NCBI GenBank assembly: GCA_018268085.1
Contig: JAFDXE010000003.1
Coordinates: forward strand, 1 to 64,000
DNA length: 64,000 bases
Direction: 5' to 3'
DNA from: Bacteroidota bacterium
GTDB taxonomy: Bacteria; Bacteroidota; Bacteroidia; Chitinophagales; Chitinophagaceae
The notes under the pieces are model-generated. The model had not been told where the DNA came from. It ran no database searches and saw only the letters and a list, made by a program, of their open reading frames with translations. This document shows, piece by piece, positions 1-9,869 of this stretch. The translations under genes and the position numbers were made by a program. Numbering within the stretch: the first letter of the stretch is position 1; the number at the start of each line of letters is the position of its first letter.

Positions 1-180
1 AGATGGGTGCGGATGATTGTTGCACGCAGAATGGCGCTGATTTTTTAACGCAGAGTAACGCTGAGGTGAATTGCTTATTTGGAGATGGGTGCGGATTTTT
101 TGCAAGCAGAATGGCGAAGATTTTTTAATGCAGAGGAACGTTGAGGTGAATTGCTTATTTGCGGAGGGGTGCGGATGAAG
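1..180. repeat. Tandem intergenic repeat, about 2.2 copies of an 82-bp unit
   Basis: Two near-identical units (from about 1 and 83) and a short third start (about 163) share GATGGGTGCGGAT, GCAGAATGGCG, GATTTTTTAA and GAGGTGAATTGCTTATTT blocks. Nothing here looks coding. The array may continue to the left of the window. It ends about 80 bases before the LOG-family gene. The core resembles the degenerate 'acgcagag' intergenic repeats seen in many Bacteroidota genomes; that comparison is from memory. Confidence 0.75.
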
Positions 181-262
181 TGATTATTTATTAATATTCG
201 GCATAAGTATTTGCTGTATTTTTATTTTTTGTACAGCTTCATTTCATCTTAAAGAATATACC

Positions 263-799
263 ATGACCATTCGTTCGGTTGCCGTTTTTTGTGGGAGTAA
301 ATCCGGAAATAATCCGGTATTTGAAAATGACGCTGTACAGCTAGGCCACCTGCTTGCAGCTAAAAACATCACGGTTATTTATGGTGGCGGCAACAAGGGA
401 TTAATGGGCGCTATTGCTAATGCCACGCTGGAGAAAAAAGGAAAAGTAATTGGCATCATTCCTAAAATGCTTTCAGACCTCGAACACAAACATGATGGAT
501 TGACGGAACTTACCATCGTTGATACTATGCATGTGCGTAAACAATTATTGTATGAAAAATGCGATGCGGCAATCATTTTACCGGGCGGATACGGTACAAT
601 GGATGAAGTGTTTGAAATGCTCACCTGGAATCAACTGAGTATTCACGATAAGAAAATATTTTTTATGAACTCCGGCGGCTTCTATGATCATCTTATTGCT
701 CATATACAAAAGATGGAAAACGAAAATTTTCTTTATGGAAATCCCGAGGAAAAAATGAGTATTCTTACATCGCCCGAAGATTTATTGAAATACCTTTAA
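263..799 (+). CDS. LOG-family (TIGR00730) nucleotide 5'-monophosphate phosphoribohydrolase
   Basis: This 178-aa protein has a Rossmann-like fold with an early CGSKSG loop (residues 10-15), a YGGGNKGLMG glycine loop (about 40-49) and the family signature PGGYGTMDE (107-115), which carries the catalytic Glu. Members cleave the N-glycosidic bond of nucleoside monophosphates, releasing free base and ribose 5-phosphate; plant and some bacterial members act on cytokinin nucleotides. The bacterial housekeeping substrate is usually unproven, so cytokinin activation should not be assumed. The protein is cytosolic, complete and of normal length. It starts at an ATG with an A-rich leader and no clear Shine-Dalgarno site, and stands alone after the repeat array. 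Confidence 0.93.
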   Translation: MTIRSVAVFCGSKSGNNPVFENDAVQLGHLLAAKNITVIYGGGNKGLMGAIANATLEKKGKVIGIIPKMLSDLEHKHDGLTELTIVDTMHVRKQLLYEKCDAAIILPGGYGTMDEVFEMLTWNQLSIHDKKIFFMNSGGFYDHLIAHIQKMENENFLYGNPEEKMSILTSPEDLLKYL

Positions 800-858
800 T
801 ATTACTTATTTAATTCTGGCACATCGAAGTTTCTATGCTTACCATTGAAGCTGAACAA

Positions 859-1524
859 TTATTTTCTGCCCTGAAATAAACTAATTTGAAGGCCCGCTTT
901 TATAATCGGCAAAATATTTACTGCATCTGTATTATATATCCGTTGCACATAAGGTGAGTTTTTATTTTTCAGAACATCTACAGATATAGAAATAAAATAA
1001 AAATCACTTCCAACACCTTCCCTACCGCCACAATAACCGATGCCCGGCAGCAAACTTGTTACGCCATATTTCACCTTGTCGCTTGGCCCGCCGCCTGCAT
1101 AAATGTATTTCTGGGAAATAATATTATGTTCAGCCATTACCTGCACAAATAAAAATTTGAATGGATACACTCTTGCAAAAATTGCGGGTACAAGGTCTGT
1201 CTGGCGAATTTTATTCCCGGTTGCATACTCATAACCATTATAGTCCTGGTAAATCTCCCGTTGAGTTATGTATGTAAAACCAAAACCTATTCCAGCATCA
1301 AACCATTTATTAAAACTATATCCCAGTACCGGGCTTACGCCGATTCCAAAATTATAATTCGATAATGAAAGCAACACGCCTCCTCCAGTGAACAGGCGAT
1401 CTTTTTGAAATCCTTTTTTTTCTTCCTGTTCAGTTTCGGGTTTTGCCGATTCTACATCACGATATTGAGCAGTTGCAGCAAAGGATGTAAAAGATATACA
1501 GAATAAGAATATTATCTTTTTCAT
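859..1524 (-). CDS. Exported outer-membrane beta-barrel-like protein, function unknown
   Basis: The 221-aa protein begins with a signal peptide (about residues 1-19, ending ATAQ). A charged linker (about 20-40) leads to a region rich in alternating aromatic and glycine strands (FTGGGVLLSLSNYNFGIG, SYNFGIGV-type patterns), as in small outer-membrane barrels of Bacteroidota. The C-terminus is hydrophobic but does not end in the classical terminal Phe. It lies 17 bases downstream of the flavin dehydrogenase gene on the same strand and may be co-transcribed with it. I do not recognise a named family; an outer-membrane porin-like or adhesin-anchor role is inference from composition. Confidence 0.7.
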   Translation of the reverse strand: MKKIIFLFCISFTSFAATAQYRDVESAKPETEQEEKKGFQKDRLFTGGGVLLSLSNYNFGIGVSPVLGYSFNKWFDAGIGFGFTYITQREIYQDYNGYEYATGNKIRQTDLVPAIFARVYPFKFLFVQVMAEHNIISQKYIYAGGGPSDKVKYGVTSLLPGIGYCGGREGVGSDFYFISISVDVLKNKNSPYVQRIYNTDAVNILPIIKAGLQISLFQGRK

Positions 1525-1540
1525 ATCGAATCAATTCAGT

Positions 1541-2959
1541 TTAAAGATCAAAAATTTTACCACTGTTAAGAATATTATTAGGATCGAAAATCCGTTTAAT
1601 TCCTTTCATGAGCTGCATACCCGGCTCGTCGAAAACAATATCCATGTATTCCTTTTGTATTAACCCGATTCCATGCTCACCGCTGATGGTACCACCCAAT
1701 GACTTAACCAGGTTAAACAATGCTTTCAATGCAGGGATCACTTCTGCATTATTCAAACTATAAATGCTACCTGGTTTGCGGATGCGGATATGCAGATTAC
1801 CATCGCCGGCATGACCGTAACATACTACATCGAAATTGTATTCTTTTCCCAATTGCTTTACGCCTTTGATAAGAGCGGGCAATTCTGCCCTGGGCACTAC
1901 TGTATCTTCTTCAATTGTATAGCCAGCCAATTTTACTGCTTCGGCTACACGTCTGCGTAATTTCCATAATTCTGCTTTTTGCTGGGCATCATCTGCGAAA
2001 AACAATTCACCGCAATCGTATTCTTCGAGCAATGTTGAAATGTTTTCCATTTCAGCCATCAGCGTTTCCTGGTGGTTGCCATCCAATTCTATAATTAAAT
2101 GCGCTTCCATGTCATCTGTTACGGGAACAACGGTACTGTCAACAAATTTGCTTACGATCTTCAACGCATTTATTTCTACCAACTCCAGTGCACTTGGTGT
2201 AAACCCGGCCCTGAATATGGCGCTTACTGCTGCACCTGCCTTCTGCAAATCATTAAAAGGAACCAACATCAGCAAATCAAACTTCGGCAACGGAATCAGC
2301 TTTAATACAATTTTGGTTACAAGTCCTAATGTTCCTTCACTGCCCACCAGCAATTGCGTTAAATTATATCCTGTTGAATTCTTCAATACATTCGCCCCGG
2401 TCCAGATAATATCTCCATTGGGAAGTACCAATTCCAGGTTGAGTACATAATCTTTAACCACACCGTATTTTACAGCTTTTGGTCCGCCGCTGTTTTCAGC
2501 AATATTACCTCCTATAAAACAGCTTCCCCTGCTGCTTGGATCGGGCGGATAAAACAATCCTTTTTCTTTTACAGCATTTTGCAACACTTCAGTGATCACG
2601 CCCGGCTCTACCGTTACCTGCAGGTTACGTTCATCAATTTCAATGATATCATTCATCCGTTCAAATGAAATCAATACACCTCCTTTATGTGGCAATGCAC
2701 CTCCGCTCAAACCTGTTCCTGCTCCACGGGGAGTAACGGGAATGAGGTGTTCATTGCAGATCTTCATTATCCTGCTTATCTCGCCGGCAGTTCGTGGTTT
2801 TAGTACGATATCTGGGAGGAAATGGAGATTTTCCGTTTCATCATGTGCATAATTATTCAAACTCTCCACATCTGTGCACACAAAATTCTCCCCGCAGATT
2901 TCTTTAAACGCAGTAAGGTGTTGGTGAAAAGAAGAAAGAGTTTCAACGCTAACGGCCAT
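1541..2959 (-). CDS. FAD-binding oxidase of the GlcD / D-lactate dehydrogenase family
   Basis: This 472-aa protein has the two domains of the VAO/PCMH flavoprotein family. The N-terminal FAD-binding half shows PRGAGTGLSGG (about 77-87) and the FIGGNIAENSGG loop (about 147-158). The C-terminal substrate half shows YGHAGDGNLHIRI and GTISGEHGIG, whose histidines lie at the active site. Family members oxidise 2-hydroxy acids such as glycolate, D-lactate or D-2-hydroxyglutarate and pass electrons to quinone or an electron-transfer flavoprotein. No Fe-S partner (GlcF) is adjacent, so a single-subunit D-2-hydroxyacid dehydrogenase is likely. The substrate cannot be decided from sequence. ATG start; complete. 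Confidence 0.9.
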   Translation of the reverse strand: MAVSVETLSSFHQHLTAFKEICGENFVCTDVESLNNYAHDETENLHFLPDIVLKPRTAGEISRIMKICNEHLIPVTPRGAGTGLSGGALPHKGGVLISFERMNDIIEIDERNLQVTVEPGVITEVLQNAVKEKGLFYPPDPSSRGSCFIGGNIAENSGGPKAVKYGVVKDYVLNLELVLPNGDIIWTGANVLKNSTGYNLTQLLVGSEGTLGLVTKIVLKLIPLPKFDLLMLVPFNDLQKAGAAVSAIFRAGFTPSALELVEINALKIVSKFVDSTVVPVTDDMEAHLIIELDGNHQETLMAEMENISTLLEEYDCGELFFADDAQQKAELWKLRRRVAEAVKLAGYTIEEDTVVPRAELPALIKGVKQLGKEYNFDVVCYGHAGDGNLHIRIRKPGSIYSLNNAEVIPALKALFNLVKSLGGTISGEHGIGLIQKEYMDIVFDEPGMQLMKGIKRIFDPNNILNSGKIFDL

Positions 2960-3024
2960 GTGTACTTATTTGTGCGAAAGTCGTAAAAAAAGCTGATCGG
3001 TTAAAACGAACCTGCAGTGAACCG

Positions 3025-4065
3025 CTAAAATTTCGGGCAAAGCGATTGCCTGTCCTGGTTGTCTTTATAAAAACCTTTTTTGATTAAGCTGAATTCCAGC
3101 GCACCCCGTGAACCATTAAAATCCTTTAAAGAGGAAATGGTAATGTCGTATGTAAATGTGAACCGCACATTACTCAATTCAAAACCCAGCACCGGGATAA
3201 CGGCATCGCCACTCCTGTAATAAATACCGGCGATGAATTGCTTTTCTCCATACTCACTCAGGTTATAATCCATATTTAACCCTGCAACAAATTCTGATGC
3301 TTCTGTTTGTTTGGTGTAATAAATATTGGGATTCAGAATTACTGCCGGGTTAACTTTTATCATGGCATCTACAAATGCAATGTGCCGCATCGGAATGATT
3401 TCAGTTTCCGTTGTTGTTTTGTCTGCAAAAAAAGATTCTCTTGCTTTGTTTACGTGATGCAGGGAATAGCCGCCATGTATATACACATCTTCTGTTGGAA
3501 AATAGGCGTAGTTTATTCCTGCCTGTACATCAAAATAGTTAACGCTGGTATTGGCGAGTACAACTGTAGTGGGCATTTTGCTGTCAAAGAAACCAAGGTT
3601 CTCATCAAACTGATCAGGAAATTTTAATGCAGTTGGATCGATGCGTTTATTCACATACCCGAGATTAAATCCGGCGCTTAATAAACTGCTGTTACCAAGC
3701 ATCTGGTGATAAGCAAGCGATCCATAAATTTTTGTTGATCGTAAACTTCCACTTCCGGCAACATCGCTGAGTACAACAGCGCCAACGCCCAACCAGCCAT
3801 TCTCTAATTTGTTTCTGAATACCTGTGCATCTCCAAAAAAACTGAACGTTTTATAGGGAACGGCCATGATGTTGCTGAACTGATTCCTGTATTGTATGCC
3901 CAGCCGGTAATCTGCATCCGGAATAAAACCTGTATTTGCCGGGTTGGTAGTAAGCGGTGTATTAAAAAACTGTGAGAAATGAAGATCCTGCGATTGCAGT
4001 TGATTCCAACCACAAAGCATTTGCATGAAAATAATTAATGATACTATTTTACGGGTGTTGATCAT
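3025..4065 (-). CDS. PorP/SprF family outer-membrane protein of type IX secretion
   Basis: The 346-aa protein has a signal peptide (about 1-25) and then the typical PorP/SprF opening QDLHFSQFFNTPLTTNPANTG. The rest is a beta-strand-rich barrel, with GSRGALEFS near the C-terminus. SprF-like proteins each pair with a neighbouring very large surface protein carrying a type B C-terminal sorting domain and assist its translocation or anchoring. That gene is immediately upstream on the same strand (stop 83 bases before this ATG), so a dedicated pair is well supported. The family is usually annotated as membrane protein PorP/SprF; the sprF symbol itself belongs to the Flavobacterium SprB partner. 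Confidence 0.93.
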   Translation of the reverse strand: MINTRKIVSLIIFMQMLCGWNQLQSQDLHFSQFFNTPLTTNPANTGFIPDADYRLGIQYRNQFSNIMAVPYKTFSFFGDAQVFRNKLENGWLGVGAVVLSDVAGSGSLRSTKIYGSLAYHQMLGNSSLLSAGFNLGYVNKRIDPTALKFPDQFDENLGFFDSKMPTTVVLANTSVNYFDVQAGINYAYFPTEDVYIHGGYSLHHVNKARESFFADKTTTETEIIPMRHIAFVDAMIKVNPAVILNPNIYYTKQTEASEFVAGLNMDYNLSEYGEKQFIAGIYYRSGDAVIPVLGFELSNVRFTFTYDITISSLKDFNGSRGALEFSLIKKGFYKDNQDRQSLCPKF

Positions 4066-4148
4066 TTTAGTTTGACGATCTTTTTCGCTTTTTGTTCAAT
4101 CGTTTTACAATTAAAATTCACGATTCAATTACCTGGCTACAATTATTC

Positions 4149-7100
4149 CTATCTCAATAAAGTAATATCTCCTGTTTTCCGCAATGTTTTACCATCAGTA
4201 AATACTACATCCAATGTGTATGCATATACATCCATTGGTAATAATTTGCCTTTAAATTTTCCATCCCAGGATTGCTTCCTGTTTGTTGTATGGAAAACCA
4301 ACTGTCCCCACCTGTTATAAATCCTCCAATCCATTTTTCCAATACCATACCCTTTTACTGCGATGTTCCCGTTTTCGCCAAATCTTCCGGGCGTAAATGC
4401 ATTGGGTACATCCAGTAATGGATCTACAATTGCATCCACTCTTAAAGTAACCGTTGAATCGCAATTATTCTGATTGTAGGCGGTTAATGTTACAGTAAAA
4501 GATCCGGTAGCATTAAACTGGTGTTTCGGGTTTACTTCTGTGGAAGTTTCTCCTTCTTCCCCAAAATCCCATAAATATCTTGTGGCGCCGGTAGATTGGT
4601 TAATGAATTGGGTTGCCGTATTTCTTTGTGGCGGATTGGGTGTAAAAGTAAATTTCGCAACGGGCTTTTCCAGCACGGTTATGTTAAAATACGCCGACGT
4701 ATCTATTTTATTACAGGTGTTGGTATCCTTTACGATTAACTGTACCGCATACACGCCGGGGTTAGGATAATAATGTGTTGGATTTGCATTCGAAGGATCT
4801 GTTGAAAAAGTTCCATCTCCAAATGACCAGTAGAATTCAGTACCTGCCCCTCCACCCGTAAATGTAAACGCTGCGGTATAAGGCGCACAACCCAGTTGCG
4901 AAGTAGTGAATGCTGCTTTTACCAATGGATATACCCGCACTTCTTTAGTAAGGCTTACCGGTGAATTACAGTAATTAGTATCTACCAGTGTGAGGGTTAC
5001 CTGGTAAACGCCCGGAGCCGGAAATGTATGTCGTCCATCGAAGGCAACCTGCGTTGGTGATCCGTCTCCAAAATCCCAGGTAAATGTTTGCGGATTAAAT
5101 GCAGGCGGAAAAGTTGAGGTTGAATGATTATAAAAGGTATAGGCCAGGCTGGTGCATGGCGTATCTTTCACCGGCACAAAATCGAGCGTAGCTATATTGT
5201 TTCCTACCCTAATGGTTACATAGGCTGTGTCTCTTACATTGCAGGTAGTAGGGTCTTCAGCGATCAGCCGCACGAGGTAATGCCCAACGTTGTTATACGT
5301 ATGCGTTATTTCAAAATCTGTTGTTACTACTTCCGGCGTACCGTCTCCAAAATTCCAATATACTTTTACGCCCTGGTATAGTGTATCCTTAAACGTTACG
5401 GTAAGGGGAACGCAACCGCTGGTATCTCCAACCACATTATCTATCAGTGTTTGTAACCCTGCACCCACACCGGCATAGTTCATTTTTATTTTCACCAGTG
5501 CTTCATTGCAATCTGCACTTCCATTGTTTCTTGCCCAGGCGCTGGGCGTTGTGGGGAATGCCACGTCTCTTCCGCAATTGGCACAGATCGCCTGGTAGAT
5601 AACGCCATTATCGTCGAACCTGCTGGTTCCCCCGTCAACATGATCGCCAAGGCCGCCGTTCTGCCCGAAATGCGAACCAAACAACTGGCTGGCTGCATCT
5701 TTTTTCAACACGAAAAAATAAAAATCATTTCCATCCGGACCAGGAATACCCTGGAGCGGATCTACTTCCGGGAGATTGAATGTTTTTCCATTGTTGTATC
5801 CCTGGGCATTGTTGAGCCCACCGCCCCAACCCGATACATACACATTTTCGCAGCGATCAACCAGGAAAGCGATGGGTGAAATATTGGGTTGAAATCCGCC
5901 TGTTCCAAAAACAGTGGAATAAATCATAGCGGATAGATCGGGGCGCAGTTTGGAAATAAATTGCCCGCTGCCAGGGTTTACAAAAGCCGCATTGATTACA
6001 GGCCATGCGCCCGTTGTTGTGCCCATTACATAAGGGAAACCCGACCGGTCGAATTTTAACCCGTACAACATATCTGTTCCGGATGTTCCGAGGAATGTTG
6101 TTTTGATAGTGGCAGAGCCATCCGGCCTTATAGCAGTAACAAAACCATCACTGATTCCGCCATTGAATGTTCCTGAAATTACACCGGTAGTATTTCCGGG
6201 TAAAGTATTGCTGGTGGTTGCGCCGCCAACATAAATATCGCCGTTAAGCGGGTTGATGGCTGAAACAAAACAGGCATCATCGCCACTACCCCCAAAAAAA
6301 TTTCCGAAGATGTAGGAAGAAAGGTTGCTGTTGAATTTGAGAATAACGCCATCCTGCCTGCCGCCGCCGAATGTGGATTGAATGGCGCCGCCGGCAATGG
6401 GAAAATCGGTTGATTGCGTACAGGATGCCAGTATCACATTCCCACCGCCATCGAGTATTACTTCACTTCTTGCATCATCTCCATAGTTTCTGCGAATACC
6501 ATCTGCACCCTGCGGCTGTGAATATTTTGGCCGGATATTTACACCATCATTTCCTGTTCCACCTATAACAACAGAGCCGAGCAATCCATCGCCTGCTGCA
6601 TTGAATTTGGTAAGGATAATATCAAAATTGCCACCGGGTCCGATACGGCTTGTTGTGGTTGGAAAATTTGCAGAAGTAGTTCTGCCTGCAACGGTGAGGT
6701 TACCATTTCTATCCACTATCATACTGTGCGGCTGTTCGTTGCCGTTACCGCCGAGATAGGTAGCATAGATCCTGTTGGAACCATTGGCTGAAAACTTAAA
6801 AATACCGATGTCGTAACCTGCGAAATTATTTTCTGTTACACCGCCGCCATAGGTTGTTTGAAAGGCACCTGCTGAAACAGGGAAGCCTGTTTGAGGCGGA
6901 TCTGCAAACACGATTCCACCGGCGAATAATGTGCCATCGGGGCCGGGCGTTGCAGTATAGCCCCAGTTATCGGCCGTACTCCCGGTAAAGGAAGAAAATA
7001 TAATGGTTGGATCGATGATCAGCGTTTGCGCCGGATCGTATCCTTTTACTGTAAACGTAAGAATATTGTTTTTGAGTACATACCTGCAATCCACTTCCTG

Positions 7101-7730
7101 CTTACCTTTCGGAGAGGGCTGATAGCTGTAAGGATATAATTCCTTTACGTCTCCAATGGGTGTTTTAATGATGAGCTCTTTGTCTTTAATCATCAGTTCC
7201 GGGCCATCGTATTTCAATGCAATATTGCTTGGGTTGCCGCCCGGGTAAACAATGAAATCGTATTTTAACCGGCCACCATTGCTATAGTAACGGAGATCAA
7301 TATCCGGGTAAACATTTTTATAGGTAATTGCCTGGAAGATGCGGCACCGGCCCGCCCATTTTTGGGGGTCATTTCCAACAAAATAATTATTGTAGGAATC
7401 CATTGGCTTTTCCGGAATAGTTTTTATATGTTGTGTGGCATCGAGCAATGCAACTTTATAGGCAAACGAATGCAGGGTTACAGATTTACCGCTGGCACTG
7501 TGGCCCAATTCACTTACTTCTGATAATTCTTTTGTGTTATGCAGCAGAACGGTAAACCCTTTTTGTTCGAGAAAGAAACTACCTCCATTGAAATCACCCT
7601 TGTATTGAACAAGCTCATGCCACTGACCTTTGTTTTCAACAAATTCCATTTGGGCCTGAACGGATGATGTATTAAAAAAGCTTAGAAAAAAAAGCAGTAA
7701 ACATCCTGATATTTTTTGCACGCTGTCCAA
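4149..7730 (-). CDS. Giant surface protein with PKD domains and type B T9SS sorting domain
   Basis: This 1193-aa exported protein has a signal peptide (about 1-27), an N-terminal segment around ENKGQWH found in Bacteroidota surface proteins (DUF7948-like), and a long central stretch of SBBP-like beta-propeller repeats (GGSGDDACF, YLGGNGNEQP, FGTGG). Four PKD domains follow, marked by WNFGDG, WDFGDG, WSFGDG and WDFGEEG. The C-terminus (from VPNAFTPGRFGENGN through IYNRWGQLVF and WDGKFKGK to the end) is the gliding-motility-type (type B) sorting domain recognised by the type IX secretion system. The start codon is TTG at 7730; a GTG at 7721 would also leave a complete signal peptide. It is probably displayed on the cell surface with its SprF partner just downstream. 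Confidence 0.9.
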   Translation of the reverse strand: MDSVQKISGCLLLFFLSFFNTSSVQAQMEFVENKGQWHELVQYKGDFNGGSFFLEQKGFTVLLHNTKELSEVSELGHSASGKSVTLHSFAYKVALLDATQHIKTIPEKPMDSYNNYFVGNDPQKWAGRCRIFQAITYKNVYPDIDLRYYSNGGRLKYDFIVYPGGNPSNIALKYDGPELMIKDKELIIKTPIGDVKELYPYSYQPSPKGKQEVDCRYVLKNNILTFTVKGYDPAQTLIIDPTIIFSSFTGSTADNWGYTATPGPDGTLFAGGIVFADPPQTGFPVSAGAFQTTYGGGVTENNFAGYDIGIFKFSANGSNRIYATYLGGNGNEQPHSMIVDRNGNLTVAGRTTSANFPTTTSRIGPGGNFDIILTKFNAAGDGLLGSVVIGGTGNDGVNIRPKYSQPQGADGIRRNYGDDARSEVILDGGGNVILASCTQSTDFPIAGGAIQSTFGGGRQDGVILKFNSNLSSYIFGNFFGGSGDDACFVSAINPLNGDIYVGGATTSNTLPGNTTGVISGTFNGGISDGFVTAIRPDGSATIKTTFLGTSGTDMLYGLKFDRSGFPYVMGTTTGAWPVINAAFVNPGSGQFISKLRPDLSAMIYSTVFGTGGFQPNISPIAFLVDRCENVYVSGWGGGLNNAQGYNNGKTFNLPEVDPLQGIPGPDGNDFYFFVLKKDAASQLFGSHFGQNGGLGDHVDGGTSRFDDNGVIYQAICANCGRDVAFPTTPSAWARNNGSADCNEALVKIKMNYAGVGAGLQTLIDNVVGDTSGCVPLTVTFKDTLYQGVKVYWNFGDGTPEVVTTDFEITHTYNNVGHYLVRLIAEDPTTCNVRDTAYVTIRVGNNIATLDFVPVKDTPCTSLAYTFYNHSTSTFPPAFNPQTFTWDFGDGSPTQVAFDGRHTFPAPGVYQVTLTLVDTNYCNSPVSLTKEVRVYPLVKAAFTTSQLGCAPYTAAFTFTGGGAGTEFYWSFGDGTFSTDPSNANPTHYYPNPGVYAVQLIVKDTNTCNKIDTSAYFNITVLEKPVAKFTFTPNPPQRNTATQFINQSTGATRYLWDFGEEGETSTEVNPKHQFNATGSFTVTLTAYNQNNCDSTVTLRVDAIVDPLLDVPNAFTPGRFGENGNIAVKGYGIGKMDWRIYNRWGQLVFHTTNRKQSWDGKFKGKLLPMDVYAYTLDVVFTDGKTLRKTGDITLLR

Positions 7731-7762
7731 TCAATTTCTTTTTTACAATTTACTTATTATAA

Positions 7763-7779
7763 ACGATAAATACTATCGT
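7763..7779. promoter_or_regulatory. Perfect inverted repeat upstream of the giant T9SS protein gene
   Basis: ACGATAAATACTATCGT has 6-bp perfect arms around a 5-base centre and lies 33 bases upstream of the TTG start, in the only non-coding gap between recG and this gene. Its position suits a repressor or activator site. No matching second copy was noticed in the window, so the regulator is unknown. Confidence 0.3.
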
Positions 7780-7829
7780 ATTGTTTACCTACAGAAGGTT
7801 AAAATTCTTTTAACGAATGGAGAAAGGCA

Positions 7830-9869
7830 TTATGCAATTTTACTCCAGGCCGTCTTGGCTTTTCGCTGGGCGAGGTAGGCTTTTACGGGTGCATTTTCCG
7901 GGGCGAACAAATCGGGATCGGCGCTGATAATTTCTTCAACGGCAGTACGTGCTGCCTCCAGCATTGCTTTATCATGTACGATACTGGCCAGTTTGAAATT
8001 CAGTTCACCGCTTTGCCGGGTTCCTTCTATTTCGCCGGGGCCACGTATCTCGAGGTCTTTTTCAGCAATTTTAAATCCATCATTCGTACTTACCATGATC
8101 TTAAGCCGCTCTCTTGCATCGTTGGATAACTTTTGACCCGTAAGCAGCACGCAAAAACTTTTATCTGCCCCTCTTCCTACCCTTCCCCGAAGCTGGTGTA
8201 ACTGTGATAAGCCGAATTTCTCCGCACTCTCAATCACCATTACCGTGGCATTGGGTACATTCACGCCCACTTCAATTACGGTGGTACTTACCATTATTTG
8301 AGTATCTCCGGACACAAATCGCTGCATGTTCGTTTCCTTTACTTCCGGCGTTTGCTTACCATGTACCATGCTTATCCAGTATTTCGGCTCAGGGAAAAAC
8401 GATTTTACTTCCTCAAATCCTTTCATCAGGTTTTCGTAATCGAGTTTGCTGCTTTCTTCAATTAATGGATAAATAATATACGCCTGCCTGCCCAATGCCA
8501 CCTGTTCTTTTACAAAATCCATAACCTGCGGCCTTGCCGTTTCATTACGATGAACGGTGGTAACAGGTTGCCTTCCGGGCGGCAATTCATCAATAACACT
8601 GTAATCGAGATCGCCGTAAGCGGTTAAGGCAAGAGTGCGTGGAATGGGCGTTGCCGTCATCACCAGTATATGCGGTGGTATCGCATTTTTTTTCCATAAC
8701 CTGGCCCGTTGTGCCACACCAAATTTGTGTTGTTCATCTACTACAGCAAAGCCAAGATTCTTAAATACAACTTTGTCTTCAATAATGGCATGCGTTCCTA
8801 CCAGGATGGAAATACTTCCATCGCTGCATTGCTGCAATAACTCATTTTTTTGCCTGGTTTTCGTGCTGCCGGTTAATAATTCAACTTTTACCGGAAGTTC
8901 TTTAGTGAGTTCTTTTATGCTATTGAAATGTTGCTGCGCCAGTATTTCTGTAGGCGCCATTAGTACACTTTGAAAACCATTGTCTGCAGCAATGAGCATA
9001 CTCAGCAATGCCACCATTGTTTTTCCGCTCCCTACATCGCCCTGTAACAAGCGGTTCATCTGGTGGCCACTGCCTGTGTCTTTACGAATTTCCTTTAACA
9101 CCCTTTGCTGGGCGCCGGTTAAGGAAAACGGGAGATAATTTTTATAGAATTCATTGAAGAGGTTACCTACTTTTTCAAACGGCGAGCCTTTGCTGAAACG
9201 TTGCCTGCTGATTTTTATCAACTGTATGCTTAACTGTGCAAAAAAGAATTCTTCAAATTTCAATCGCCTTACTGCATGCTGGTAATGTGCCGGTGATGCA
9301 GGGAAATGAATGTGTTTATAGGCATCGTACCTTTTAATGAACTTAAATTTTTTTATAATTGAATCTGGCAGGTTTTCGGGCAGATCTTTTTCCGTAATTT
9401 TTTTAAAAACCTCCGCAGTGAATTTAGAGAATACCCTTCCGTTAATGCCTTTTGCTTTTAATTTTTCTGTAGAGGGATAGATGGGTTCAAGATGCGATTT
9501 CCCGGTGGCATTGTCTGCCGTATAATTTTCAATTTCCGGATGAGCGAGCTGTGGTTTGTTCTGAAAAAAACTAAGCTTACCAAATACCAGGTATTGCTGA
9601 CCAACCTGCAATATTTTCTGCACCCAACTGATTCCCTGGAACCAAACCAGTTCAACCATCCCGGTATCATCTTTTATATGGGCAACCAGGCGCTTCGATC
9701 TTTTATCGCCCAACAATTCCATATCGGTTAAGATTCCCGCCACCTGCGCATAATCGGTACTGTAAGTGAGGCTGGCTATTTTGTCGACTTTGGTCTTGTC
9801 TACATGCCGCAAGGGATAAAATTCGAGCAGGTCTTTGTAGGTGAACAGGTTGAGTTCCTTTCGCAGCAT
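7830..9869 (-). CDS. recG: ATP-dependent DNA helicase RecG
   Basis: RecG unwinds branched DNA and remodels stalled forks and Holliday junctions. The protein has an N-terminal wedge/OB region, then a superfamily 2 helicase core with Walker A GDVGSGKTMVA, DEQH as the Walker B box, MTATPIPRTLA and the C-terminal QLRGRVGRG motif, and the RecG tail. From the ATG at 9869 it is 679 aa, slightly short. The same frame stays open upstream to a TAG at 9954-9956 and encodes a normal RecG N-terminus (SPVEYINGISVQRGD before MLRKEL). The real start is therefore likely upstream, but that stretch has no ATG, GTG or TTG (see findings). Operon partners are not evident. Confidence 0.95.
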   Translation of the reverse strand: MLRKELNLFTYKDLLEFYPLRHVDKTKVDKIASLTYSTDYAQVAGILTDMELLGDKRSKRLVAHIKDDTGMVELVWFQGISWVQKILQVGQQYLVFGKLSFFQNKPQLAHPEIENYTADNATGKSHLEPIYPSTEKLKAKGINGRVFSKFTAEVFKKITEKDLPENLPDSIIKKFKFIKRYDAYKHIHFPASPAHYQHAVRRLKFEEFFFAQLSIQLIKISRQRFSKGSPFEKVGNLFNEFYKNYLPFSLTGAQQRVLKEIRKDTGSGHQMNRLLQGDVGSGKTMVALLSMLIAADNGFQSVLMAPTEILAQQHFNSIKELTKELPVKVELLTGSTKTRQKNELLQQCSDGSISILVGTHAIIEDKVVFKNLGFAVVDEQHKFGVAQRARLWKKNAIPPHILVMTATPIPRTLALTAYGDLDYSVIDELPPGRQPVTTVHRNETARPQVMDFVKEQVALGRQAYIIYPLIEESSKLDYENLMKGFEEVKSFFPEPKYWISMVHGKQTPEVKETNMQRFVSGDTQIMVSTTVIEVGVNVPNATVMVIESAEKFGLSQLHQLRGRVGRGADKSFCVLLTGQKLSNDARERLKIMVSTNDGFKIAEKDLEIRGPGEIEGTRQSGELNFKLASIVHDKAMLEAARTAVEEIISADPDLFAPENAPVKAYLAQRKAKTAWSKIA

